From positions 2,356,001-2,420,000 of the forward strand of contig CBDCMP010000007.1 of assembly GCA_965218985.1 (NCBI GenBank): DNA of 64,000 bases. Direction: 5' to 3'. Below are positions 54,843 through 64,000 of the stretch, piece by piece; position 1 is the stretch's first letter, and every line of letters begins with the position of its first letter. Origin of the DNA: Pseudopedobacter sp965218985. Lineage in GTDB: Bacteria; Bacteroidota; Bacteroidia; Sphingobacteriales; Sphingobacteriaceae. Position numbers and translations under genes: made by a program. The notes beneath the pieces were generated by a model. The model worked only from the letters and a program-made list of their open reading frames with translations, searched no databases and had not been told where the DNA came from.

Positions 54843-55846
54843 AAAAAACCTACTATCTTTTTAACCCCGGACGGCTTAGCCGGAAAGATAATACCTTAAA
54901 ATTTGTCCCTGTTGATGAAAATGGTACAGAGGGACAGGCCAAGTATATCCCGGTTGAAGGGGTATCAGACCTCTTTTGTTTTGGGAGTCTGGATGCCAAT
55001 AGTGCTTTGTACAACTTTTTGGGCAAGGCAAATATTGCCGTCCATTTTTTTGATTATTACGAGCATTATAGCGGTTCCTTTATGCCAAAGGATTATCTTT
55101 TGGCAGGTAAAATGCAGATCGAGCAAACCAAACAATACATCAACCAAAAGAAGAGGATGGTTTTGGCCAAAAAATTTATTGAGGGAGCTGCCTTTAACAT
55201 GACCAAGAATTTGCGCTATTACATCAATAGGGATAAGGATTTGGAATTGCCCCTGGCAGAGATAGAAAAACATGCCCTTTTGATTGAGGCTGCCAATCAA
55301 GTTGATGAACTGATGGGTATAGAGGGCAACATCAGGCAATCTTATTATCGTGCTTTTGATGGGATCATCCAAACCGACTTTATGATGGAAAACCGTAGTA
55401 AACGGCCACCACAAAACGAGATCAACGCATTGATCTCGTTCGGAAATATGTTGTGCTATACACTTTGTTTAGGACAAATTTACCATACCCAGCTAAACCC
55501 CACCATCAGTTTTTTACATGAACCCGGTTATCGCAGATATTCTTTAGCTTTGGATATGGCAGAAATATTTAAACCTTTGCTGGTAGACCGGATCATTTTT
55601 AGGGCATTGAACAAAAGAGAGATACAGGCCAAAGATTTTGACCATCAATTAAATAGCTGTTTATTAAAGGAATCTGGCAGGAAAACATTTGTAAGGATAT
55701 GGGAAGAACGTATCAACGAGACTTTTAAGCACCCGGTATTAAAACGCAGTGTGAGCTACAAGCATTTGATTAAATTGGAGTGCTATAAACTGAGCAAACA
55801 TATTTTGGGAATGGAAGAATATAAACCCTTTAAAGCCCGCTGGTAA
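54839..55846 (+). CDS. cas1: Cas1 integrase
   Basis: A 335-aa Cas1 with an N-terminal beta domain (YYLFNPGRLSRKDNTLKFVP) and a helical catalytic domain. The acidic metal site includes SYYRAFDGI, HEPGYRRYSLALDMAEIFKP and DRIIFRALNK. It integrates new spacers with Cas2. The start overlaps the GxxExxY stop, and its own stop overlaps cas2 by one base. Confidence 0.95.
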   Translation: MKKTYYLFNPGRLSRKDNTLKFVPVDENGTEGQAKYIPVEGVSDLFCFGSLDANSALYNFLGKANIAVHFFDYYEHYSGSFMPKDYLLAGKMQIEQTKQYINQKKRMVLAKKFIEGAAFNMTKNLRYYINRDKDLELPLAEIEKHALLIEAANQVDELMGIEGNIRQSYYRAFDGIIQTDFMMENRSKRPPQNEINALISFGNMLCYTLCLGQIYHTQLNPTISFLHEPGYRRYSLALDMAEIFKPLLVDRIIFRALNKREIQAKDFDHQLNSCLLKESGRKTFVRIWEERINETFKHPVLKRSVSYKHLIKLECYKLSKHILGMEEYKPFKARW

Positions 55847-56109
55847 TGTATGTGATTTTGGTTTACGATATGGGCGAAAAGCGGGTGGGCAAAATGTTGA
55901 AATTATGTCGGCGGTATTTGAACTGGATCCAGAATTCTGTTTTTGAAGGCGAGATCACAGAAGTAAAGCTGAAAGAATTGCAGGTGAAGGCAAAAATGAT
56001 CATGAAGAAAGAGGAAGACAGCCTGATTGTTTTCAAGAGCCGGCAGGAAAAATGGCTGGAAAAGGAAGTGCTGGGCAGGGAGAAAAATGAGCTGGATACT
56101 TTTCTGTAG
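55846..56109 (+). CDS. cas2: Cas2
   Basis: An 87-aa ferredoxin-fold protein (MYVILVYDMGEKRVGKMLKLCRRYLNWIQ in two pieces: VILVYDMGEKRVGK, LCRRYLNWIQNSVFEGE) that bridges the Cas1 dimers. The length is typical. It is the last cas gene and is followed by the leader and array. Confidence 0.96.
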   Translation: MYVILVYDMGEKRVGKMLKLCRRYLNWIQNSVFEGEITEVKLKELQVKAKMIMKKEEDSLIVFKSRQEKWLEKEVLGREKNELDTFL

Positions 56110-56315
56110 GTTGTCGGTAAAGACAGCCGGGGAAGTTCTTTGACATGCTGATGCTGCCGTTTGTGCAGAAAAAAGGCAGCAAAGTTAAAAAAAGCCGGTT
56201 GTCGATACCCGGAAGTTTTCCGGCTATTGTGAACCGACTGATTTATTTTTAAAATCGGCAATCATTTTCTGCTTTTAAACAGAAAAAACCGATATTTATC
56301 TGTCGTTTGTAACGG
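56110..56315 (+). promoter_or_regulatory. CRISPR leader
   Basis: A 206-bp AT-rich stretch between cas2 and the first repeat. It holds AGCCGG/CCGGCT (about 56193-56225) and TTTCTG/CAGAAA (about 56270-56286) hairpin arms. The orientation of the repeat (3' end ATTGAAAT) places the leader on this side. I do not find a convincing TAnnTTTG box in it. Confidence 0.65.
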
Positions 56316-59300
56316 CCTTTAATCGTACCATACAGGAATTGAAATACACATTGATAAAATAATAAGAGACTTAGACATTACTCCTTTAATCGTACCATAC
56401 AGGAATTGAAAATCAGTTCGTTGTTGTCCCCGTTCTTGTCCTTGAACCAGCCTTTAATCGTACCATACAGGAATTGAAATTCTAATCAAAATAGCTTTTG
56501 ATGTCCTGGGACACCGTCTGGATACCTTTAATCGTACCATACAGGAATTGAAATAATGGTTTAGACCTTAATCTCAATGCTTAAAGTCTTTAGCCACCTT
56601 TAATCGTACCATACAGGAATTGAAATATGTACTTAAATGGACCTGATATAGATGAATGGCTAAGACCTTTAATCGTACCATACAGGAATTGAAATATTGG
56701 AGTACCAACAAGCAGAACGAAAAGCTTAAGATTCCCTTTAATCGTACCATACAGGAATTGAAATAAACGTTTTAACGCTCAAATGACCGCCCCTGTTTTC
56801 TTTTTTCCTTTAATCGTACCATACAGGAATTGAAATGAAAGGTCGCTTATAATTTTGCAGGTCTTGCTAAGTACCTTTAATCGTACCATACAGGAATTGA
56901 AATTTCTCTATTATAAAGGCATAAATGTGGAATATAAGATCCTTTAATCGTACCATACAGGAATTGAAATTTTCATGTCTATCACCCTGGTGTGCTTCCA
57001 ACTGTATCCTTTAATCGTACCATACAGGAATTGAAATCAATCGGAGATAGTTTTAAAAGTCGACGGATCAAATCAGCCTTTAATCGTACCATACAGGAAT
57101 TGAAATATCATTGCTGCTGATGGGTGCCTACCTTGGCAATGATCAGCCTTTAATCGTACCATACAGGAATTGAAATCACATGTGCTGCAATTTTGTGAAT
57201 TCACGGAAGTTGCCTTTAATCGTACCATACAGGAATTGAAATCTTTTTATCGCAGGTTGTTCTATTGCCATCAGTCCTTTAATCGTACCATACAGGAATT
57301 GAAATAACGACAAAAGGTTAGGAAGGATATTTCTAAGGCTCCTTTAATCGTACCATACAGGAATTGAAATATTTCTTTTTTATGAGTTCGATTATAGTAG
57401 AGAACCTTTAATCGTACCATACAGGAATTGAAATTACCTAAAAACTTTTAAACTCCAAATCAGTCTTTGCCTCCTTTAATCGTACCATACAGGAATTGAA
57501 ATCTGATTGCTAAATATAAATGAGCATGGTACGATTGCAAGTCCTTTAATCGTACCATACAGGAATTGAAATTTCAGGGGCATCATCTTTATTAGGTTCA
57601 TCATCCTTTAATCGTACCATACAGGAATTGAAATTCTTCTACATCTTTAATACCACAGTTCAGCAACTTCCTTTAATCGTACCATACAGGAATTGAAATA
57701 GAAGTTGTTATAACTACAAATTATGCAATTAGAGGACCTTTAATCGTACCATACAGGAATTGAAATCTACTGGGTAACGATCAAATAAACCATTTCCATG
57801 TCTGATAACCTTTAATCGTACCATACAGGAATTGAAATGAAAGAACCGCTTGATCCTTATTTCTTCACGAATACCTTTAATCGTACCATACAGGAATTGA
57901 AATGTTCGTACCTCCTAGAATTCGCCTCCCTGTCTATCCCTTTAATCGTACCATACAGGAATTGAAATATAAAACACATGAATATTTAAAGTACATCAAA
58001 GAACCTTTAATCGTACCATACAGGAATTGAAATAAAATCAATTCGGCAAGATTGCTTCCGCTTGACGGCACCTTTAATCGTACCATACAGGAATTGAAAT
58101 ATTTTATACCCGAATTTGAATGATAGCTATTTGTGTTCCTTTAATCGTACCATACAGGAATTGAAATACCGGAGAGTATAAAAAGGATCCGAACGGTGAA
58201 TACCCTTTAATCGTACCATACAGGAATTGAAATCGAGTTGGGATGAGTGAAAGATATGCAAGAAGTGCCTTTAATCGTACCATACAGGAATTGAAATAAC
58301 TATAATTTGCGGTACTTCGAAATTCAATGCTTTACCTTTAATCGTACCATACAGGAATTGAAATTCTAAGCTATGCCGAAGCTGTGTTTTAGAACATTTG
58401 TATCCTTTAATCGTACCATACAGGAATTGAAATCTTGTGTTTCTATACCAATCAGCATCAGCATTTGATTTACCTATTCCTTTAATCGTACCATACAGGA
58501 ATTGAAATCATTTTATCAAATGGTATTACTTCATCCCAACTGCACCTTTAATCGTACCATACAGGAATTGAAATACGCTGGAGACAAAGCAGTTTAAAGA
58601 TTTTTACGCCTTTAATCGTACCATACAGGAATTGAAATTTCAATTTACAGGTATTTAAAGCCGTTGCTGTCTCCTTTAATCGTACCATACAGGAATTGAA
58701 ATACGATTGACGATTCAAGGTTGGTAAGCGTATCGAACCCTTTAATCGTACCATACAGGAATTGAAATACTCTTCCATGTCGTTCAGCATGATTAATAAA
58801 TCCACCTTTAATCGTACCATACAGGAATTGAAATCTTATTATGACATATAAAAACCAAACAAACATCGAACCTTTAATCGTACCATACAGGAATTGAAAT
58901 TTCTTGAACGTGCGCGAGGCAGGTTTTCGAAAGCACCTTTAATCGTACCATACAGGAATTGAAATGCCCTTAATTTAGCGGTCTTGCTTGCCGTATCCAA
59001 TCCTTTAATCGTACCATACAGGAATTGAAATGCAGGAGGCTACTTTGGAGATCACACGATTACGTGCCTTTAATCGTACCATACAGGAATTGAAATCCGA
59101 TAACAACACGCTCAAACTCTGTACTCATCATCCTTTAATCGTACCATACAGGAATTGAAATATATATGTAAGCAACATAATCGTTTATGATACTGCTACC
59201 TTTAATCGTACCATACAGGAATTGAAATCTGGAGAGCTGCCGTTGACCTGAAGATGTGCGTTACCTTTAATCGTACCATACAGGAATTGAAATACGATAA

Positions 59301-60622
59301 CAGCAAGAACAGCACCTATCGGATTTGCAACCTTTAATCGTACCATACAGGAATTGAAATCAATATTGGCAGACGTGATAGTTGTTCCTACTACTTCCTT
59401 TAATCGTACCATACAGGAATTGAAATTCAACACCATCTAATGTTTTCTTTTTTCTTTGCCATCCTTTAATCGTACCATACAGGAATTGAAATTTCTTTTG
59501 TAAAGTTATAGTTTATTTCGCCACCAATCCTTTAATCGTACCATACAGGAATTGAAATAATATATTAGCGAGGAGGGTAATACCTTTTTGGGCCCTTTAA
59601 TCGTACCATACAGGAATTGAAATAAATAAACTATCGTCGATGCGACAGTGAATCCGGGCTAACATCTAAAACCTTTAATCGTACCATACAGGAATTGAAA
59701 TATCGGATTTGCAACCAACGCCCATGCCTGAACAATCACCTTTAATCGTACCATACAGGAATTGAAATGCTATTACTATTGATGACCAAACAGGTGGAAC
59801 TATCCTTTAATCGTACCATACAGGAATTGAAATATCATGATCATTGATGAGGCGAACAAAGCGAGTGACAACCTTTAATCGTACCATACAGGAATTGAAA
59901 TAGAAGAGCTTGGACAGTCTAATTACAAATTCATACACCTTTAATCGTACCATACAGGAATTGAAATAGCGCAAAAGACATATTTTCATTATTCATAAAC
60001 AATCCTTTAATCGTACCATACAGGAATTGAAATAATCATATTCGGTCATGGAACGGCTAAAGGTTCTGGCCTTTAATCGTACCATACAGGAATTGAAATA
60101 AATTCAACAATGAAAGCAAATCACAATATTGAACCTTTAATCGTACCATACAGGAATTGAAATACCCATATGCTTGCCTATCTTTTCAAGTGAACCTACC
60201 TTTAATCGTACCATACAGGAATTGAAATAGAGGTGGCAAGGCAATTACTGGTCCATCTATTCACCCTTTAATCGTACCATACAGGAATTGAAATCGTCTG
60301 TACCCCTGTGCCTATCAAAGAAACATCGCCTTTAATCGTACCATACAGGAATTGAAATTCATCGCGAAGAACGATCTTCAATCTGCGATTGAACCTTTAA
60401 TCGTACCATACAGGAATTGAAATTTCTGTAAAAGAGTTCTATTTAATTACGAATGGAACCTTTAATCGTACCATACAGGAATTGAAATATTTGGTGGAAA
60501 ATACAACGAAAAAGATACTTCAAGAGCCTTTAATCGTACCATACAGGAATTGAAATAAATGTGAGTGTGTGCTTATCGATATCGTCTAGTTTCCTTTAAT
60601 CGTACCATACAGGAATTGAAAT
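56316..60622 (+). CRISPR. CRISPR array, 65 repeats and 64 spacers
   Basis: The 30-nt repeat starts CCTTTAATCGTACCATACAG and ends GAATTGAAAT. I counted 65 copies (first 56316-56345, last 60593-60622). Almost all are identical. The second copy ends GAAAA instead of GAAAT. Spacers are mostly 34-42 nt, with longer ones at 56481-56524 (44) and 59624-59671 (48). The repeat's 3' end gives an 8-nt crRNA handle AUUGAAAU, which fits Cas6 and type I-B. No spacer is duplicated, but spacers at 59294 and 59702 overlap in sequence by 13 nt. Confidence 0.98.
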
Positions 60623-60879
60623 CCCCAAGGTGGAGATACAAAAAAAATGTGGAGGCTCCCGATGAAATCGAGACACCCATTTTTCGGATACTACTTTGGC
60701 GAAGCGAACCCCTATGACTACAGTCTGAATTTTGCTAGGGAATAAGGAATGTCAACATTTGAATGCTTACTCAACATAATTAGATCTCAAAATTAAAACT
60801 TTGATAATCATTACGTATTTATTATGCGAGGAATCAAATTTCGATTTACTCTATTTGTAAATAGATGTTACATTATTTT
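60623..60879. other. Distal flank of the array
   Basis: AT-rich sequence without a supported gene. A 32-codon frame at 60647-60745 is too short to call. There is no further repeat copy after 60622. Confidence 0.4.
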
Positions 60880-61482
60880 TTATTCCTTTGATAGCTTTTC
60901 TATAAAATCTTGAAACTCTTTATTGGTATAATCTGCGCCACCTTCATGCCTGAATGCAATTTCTCCCTCTTTATTGAGCAAAACAGTAGTTGGCAGTGCC
61001 CCTCCCAATAGCTCCGCAGGTATTTGACTGGCAGGTGTGAAAACCTCCAAATCATAATTATTTTTTCTCATGAACCTTTGAGATTTTTCAAGTCGATGAT
61101 CAGCATCTACCATCAGAATTACTATGTCTTTGTTATCCTTAAATTTCTCCTGTAATTTGTTGATTGATGGCATTTCAGCAATACAAGGAGGGCACCAAGT
61201 TGCCCAAAAATTGATAAAAACCACTTTACCCCTTAAATCTCCCAAATCAATCACTTTACCATTTTCATCTTTAAACAGGACCCCTGTCTGCTCTTCCTTT
61301 TTGTTACTATTTGTTACAGTCGTTCCACTTTGATTTGATATATCAGGCTGAAATAAACCTATTTTCATTAAATCTTGAATAACCATCCCTTTAGCAGTTG
61401 GGCTGATTAACAAAACCACTATAAAAACCACTAAAATTGCGGTCGATATGTTTGACCAATTAAGCCATTTTCTTTTCATCAT
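60880..61482 (-). CDS. TlpA-like membrane-anchored thioredoxin
   Basis: A 200-aa protein with one N-terminal membrane anchor (AILVVFIVVLLIS) and a thioredoxin fold with the redox motif FWATWCPPCIAEMP (about residue 97) and a cis-Pro loop LPTTVLLNKEGE. It should work as a periplasmic thiol-disulfide reductase. It lies in one direction with the next three genes, 8 bp after the hydroxylase-family gene. Confidence 0.9.
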   Translation of the reverse strand: MMKRKWLNWSNISTAILVVFIVVLLISPTAKGMVIQDLMKIGLFQPDISNQSGTTVTNSNKKEEQTGVLFKDENGKVIDLGDLRGKVVFINFWATWCPPCIAEMPSINKLQEKFKDNKDIVILMVDADHRLEKSQRFMRKNNYDLEVFTPASQIPAELLGGALPTTVLLNKEGEIAFRHEGGADYTNKEFQDFIEKLSKE

Positions 61483-61490
61483 AAACAGTT

Positions 61491-62363
61491 TTATTTTGTT
61501 TTGGCCAGTGGATAAATCAATTGATGTTCTAAATCATGAGGGAATTTCTTTTCATCCTTAAAGCCAATTTCGATATCCCTGCCATTTTCAGGAATATAAT
61601 GGGTACGGAAAAGGTAATCCCAAATACTTAAAGTAAGCCCGTAATTAACGCCATAAGAACCATCAGGCAGGGTTTTAGCATGATGCCAAATGTGCATTTT
61701 TGGATTGTTTAAGATGTATTTTAACGGCCCGTAGGAGAGGTTTAAATTCGCATGGTTAAAATGTCCAATAGCCGTGGCGAACATATAAACAATAAAAAAA
61801 TCTTTCAACCCAAAACCAATCATCGCCAAAGGGATATATTGTGCCGTTTTATAGCATATAGTTTCCATCCAATGGAAACGTAGATGCGCCGCAAAGCCCA
61901 TTTCTTTAACCGAATGGTGAACTTTATGAAATTCCCACATCCAAGGTACACGGTGCAATAAGCGATGGACATTCCATTGTATAAAATCTGCGGCCACTAA
62001 AAGTAAAAGCAATTGCAGCCACTTAGGCCAACTTTGAATTTGAATGGCCGCCAAATTATTTACCCCAAATATTCCTAAAAAGTCATTGAAAGCGTTAACC
62101 GCTACATTAGAAATGGCGTTATAAACAATTAAGGAGAATAGAAAATAGTTAAAGAACATGTAAAAGGCATCCAGCCAAAAATCTTTTCGGATAATGGATT
62201 GGTTTTTACGCCAAGGGACAATAATTTCCAACAACCAAACAGCTAAAGACAGACCTATCAACCAATAAAAATAATTATGCCAGGTAGGGTGGGTGACCTC
62301 GCTGACCAAATAATTCCAGTAGCCAACATAAGCATCCTGCACTATTTTGACATAGGCTTTCAT
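61491..62363 (-). CDS. Fatty-acid hydroxylase/sterol desaturase family protein
   Basis: A 290-aa integral membrane di-iron protein with about five membrane segments. The His-box set is HRLLH, HKVHHS, HFNHAN and HIWHHA. Family members hydroxylate or desaturate lipids. The substrate here is unknown. CrtZ-type carotene hydroxylases share His boxes but are shorter, so a carotenoid role is possible but not shown. It overlaps the rhodanese gene by 4 bp. Confidence 0.88.
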   Translation of the reverse strand: MKAYVKIVQDAYVGYWNYLVSEVTHPTWHNYFYWLIGLSLAVWLLEIIVPWRKNQSIIRKDFWLDAFYMFFNYFLFSLIVYNAISNVAVNAFNDFLGIFGVNNLAAIQIQSWPKWLQLLLLLVAADFIQWNVHRLLHRVPWMWEFHKVHHSVKEMGFAAHLRFHWMETICYKTAQYIPLAMIGFGLKDFFIVYMFATAIGHFNHANLNLSYGPLKYILNNPKMHIWHHAKTLPDGSYGVNYGLTLSIWDYLFRTHYIPENGRDIEIGFKDEKKFPHDLEHQLIYPLAKTK

Positions 62364-62875
62364 TGGTAAACCTTCTCTCCTTTTTTAAGCCAGATTCCCC
62401 AGGTTTTACTGTAAGCATGCACTTTATCTGTTTGCTTGCCCTGCATATCAAATACTGGAAATCCTTCATTCACCCATTCAAAAACACCACCATACATGTT
62501 ATAAATAGGAGTGTAACCCGCAGCGATCAGTTTGTTTGATATATTTTCGCTTCTTACGCCTACAGAACAATAGACTATCAAAGCCTTGTCTTTTGTGATC
62601 CCTTTTAAGCGTTTGATATCAAAATCATCATACCCTACCCAAACTGCATTTTTAATGTGACTCACCTCATACTCCCGCTTTTCTCTGGAATCTATAAACT
62701 GGTACTTCTCTTGTTCTTTATGAGCTTCTATAGCACTTACTTCCGGAACATTTTCCTTTAATAAAGCTTTTAACATTAAGTCATATGCCCCGCTCTCCAC
62801 TTTCTTTTGAGCGCAAGAACTTAAGCTCAAAGCACTCATCAGCAAAATGAGCATATATGTTTTAAAACCATTCAT
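62360..62875 (-). CDS. Rhodanese-domain lipoprotein
   Basis: A 171-aa lipoprotein from the ATG at 62873-62875 (signal LILLMSALSLSSC). The rhodanese domain has FIDSREKREYEVSHIKNAVWVG and the active-site loop YCSVGVRS with the catalytic Cys. It would handle sulfane sulfur in the periplasm. The frame upstream continues without a stop into the methyltransferase pseudogene, but the signal peptide supports the internal start. It overlaps the downstream gene (ATGA). Confidence 0.88.
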   Translation of the reverse strand: MNGFKTYMLILLMSALSLSSCAQKKVESGAYDLMLKALLKENVPEVSAIEAHKEQEKYQFIDSREKREYEVSHIKNAVWVGYDDFDIKRLKGITKDKALIVYCSVGVRSENISNKLIAAGYTPIYNMYGGVFEWVNEGFPVFDMQGKQTDKVHAYSKTWGIWLKKGEKVYQ

Positions 62876-63487
62876 TTTATTCTTGATTCCTGCAAAACGC
62901 ACTACCGCACCTTTTACAATATGATAATTTCCTTCATTTAATTCTACTTCTGTTTCTTCCATTGTGATGATTTCAAAATCCTTAAATCTGCCCTCCCCTC
63001 TTCTACGGAGGTTAAAGTGTCCAAATCTTTGGAGCCTCCTACGCTAGGATTTACGGATTTATAAGCCAAATGATTTTTGCTGAAAGCTTCAAAAATCACA
63101 TCGCCTCCTTTTTTCAGATACTTTTGCAACAGCTGATGAAAGCCTGATTTGATTTCTCCCGAAAAATGGGCAAATATCAAAGCAATGGCATCAAAACTTT
63201 CTTCTGGGCAGCTTAGATCTTTTAAATCTCCTACCCTGATGATCCATCTCTACACCTTTTAAAGGAGCCAGTTTCAAATCTTTCTTTTTACCTTCCCCAA
63301 TTAAATCGCAGGAACTCACCTTCCGGCCTAAAGTAGCAGCATATACGCCATTCTTCCTTCCCCATCAGCTGGAAATAGGATTTTTCCTTTCGGGATGTTC
63401 ACGAGCGTCTCTTTCAAGAAGCTATTGGCTTCTTTACCGTAGGCAATTCATTTGCTGCATACTTTCGTTCCAAAATTCTTTATTCAT
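62876..63487 (-). pseudogene. Class I SAM methyltransferase, multiply frameshifted
   Basis: From the ATG at 63485-63487 the pieces MNKEFWNES, then in other frames KGKILFPADGEGRMAVYAA-like sequence (about 63360-63400), SSCDLIGEGKKKDLKLAPLKG, FDAIALIFAHFSGEI, YLKKGGDVIFEAFSKNH and a final EVELNEGNYHIVKGAVVRF can be read. At least four slips are needed. It corresponds to a TehB-like tellurite/thiol methyltransferase of about 200 aa. The gene is dead unless the slips are sequencing errors. Confidence 0.82.
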
Positions 63488-63499
63488 TTTATTTCTGGT

Positions 63500-63955
63500 T
63501 TAAGGATGTACAATTACCCATCCATCAGCTCCCCGTATGATGATTTCTCCATTCCCACTTGGTACATAATTGATAAATGGAAATAGCGTAGATTTATCAA
63601 TATTTCTTTCCCTGATGGTGTTTTCACACTGCGCCAGGATAACCCCAGCTTTTTGCAATGCTTTTAATTGTTCTTCAAAAGGTCCGGATTTATCGTAAAC
63701 CTTCACTCCATCTCCATAAGCAATTAATTCTAATTCTAATTTTCCCTTTAATCTTGGATCATTCCATGCATTCTTCATGTTACGTAGCGTTCCATTTATT
63801 TTTTTTTCATCGGCGCTGTTTAAAACATAAAGGGCTTTGTAGTTTTTTAGGTGCGCATCTGCCCCTTTATATATATTAGTCTGTAATTGTGCATAAACAG
63901 GGCAATACCAGCCTATTAAAATAAATGCGAATAATAAATAAATAGATTTTTTCAT
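63500..63955 (-). CDS. DsrE-family secreted protein
   Basis: A 151-aa protein with a signal peptide (LLFAFILIGWYCPVYA) and a DsrE/DsrF-like fold: YKALYVLNSADEKKINGTLRN, ELIAYGDGVKVYDK, then a conserved Cys in VILAQCENTIRERN. These proteins bind or transfer sulfur. It lies upstream of the methyltransferase pseudogene and the rhodanese gene on the same strand, giving a sulfur-handling context. Confidence 0.82.
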   Translation of the reverse strand: MKKSIYLLFAFILIGWYCPVYAQLQTNIYKGADAHLKNYKALYVLNSADEKKINGTLRNMKNAWNDPRLKGKLELELIAYGDGVKVYDKSGPFEEQLKALQKAGVILAQCENTIRERNIDKSTLFPFINYVPSGNGEIIIRGADGWVIVHP

Positions 63956-64000
63956 GATTTATGTTTCTTGTTTCTTTTAGTACTCCTATTAAAGGTGATA

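Noticed and set aside
58545..59989. Minus-strand open frames of 60-90 aa across the CRISPR array
   Set aside because: They are translations of the repeat (repeated FNSCMVRLK or FQFLYGTIK units) and not genes.
60647..60745. 32-codon frame just after the array
   Set aside because: Too short, with no recognisable family and no promoter. It could be a remnant but nothing supports it.

Overview
The window is chromosomal DNA of a Bacteroidota bacterium, most likely Sphingobacteriaceae (Pedobacter-like). This rests on AT-rich sequence, promoters of the TAnnTTTG type, an S2 protein with a long acidic/Ala-rich tail, a Wzi/RemB-type barrel protein, a CrtI/CrtB/fused-CrtYcd carotenoid cluster and a hybrid two-component remnant. 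I cannot place the genus from sequence alone.

Layout: (1) 1-15.0 kb, the 3' half of a surface-polysaccharide locus: a glycosyltransferase tail, a Wzy-like polymerase, three GT2 enzymes, then a mosaic zone (3.8-10.0 kb) in which one intact and three broken copies of the same WbpV-like SDR gene alternate with accessory ATPase genes, one split by an IS1595-family element. WbpL-like, WbpM-like and Wzi-like genes follow. (2) 15.1-39.0 kb, housekeeping genes: dxs, an ABC exporter, frr, pyrH, nagA, tsf, rpsB, rpsI, rplM, htpG, serS, murB, an ECF sigma factor, the carotenoid cluster and a PfkB kinase. (3) 39.0-45.7 kb, a tRNA-Asn followed by a gene graveyard: a fused GH2/HTCS polysaccharide-utilisation relic, an AbiEii-type toxin-antitoxin pair, decayed mobilisation genes, an IS5 remnant and a histidine-kinase fragment. 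(4) 45.7-60.6 kb, a complete type I-B-like (PGING-like) CRISPR-Cas locus: broken cas6, cas6, a 65-aa ORF, cas5, cas3, cas8-like, cas7, an AAA_14 ATPase, cas4, a GxxExxY gene, cas1, cas2 and a 65-repeat array. (5) 60.9-64.0 kb, a redox/sulfur-flavoured cluster: TlpA-like, fatty-acid hydroxylase family, rhodanese lipoprotein, a methyltransferase pseudogene and DsrE-like.

The main discovery is in the gap between cas6 and the cas5-cas3-cas8-cas7 operon. On the minus strand there is a miniature CRISPR unit: a 3' repeat half, a spacer-like stretch and a 5' repeat half. It is enclosed by an 11-bp perfect inverted repeat and preceded by its own TAnnTTTG promoter. The first 20 nt of its pseudo-spacer match the cas operon promoter at 19 of 20 positions. 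The only mismatch is at position 12, a position that type I effectors flip out. The match sits next to a CCT trinucleotide, and CCT is also the PAM I infer independently from two overlapping spacers in the array. This has the architecture of a CreR/CreA-type Cas-regulating guide RNA that would direct Cascade to repress its own promoter.

A second point of interest is the insertion history of the locus. An ATPase gene with its own promoter separates interference from adaptation genes, and a GxxExxY gene lies in a cassette with terminal inverted repeats between cas4 and cas1.
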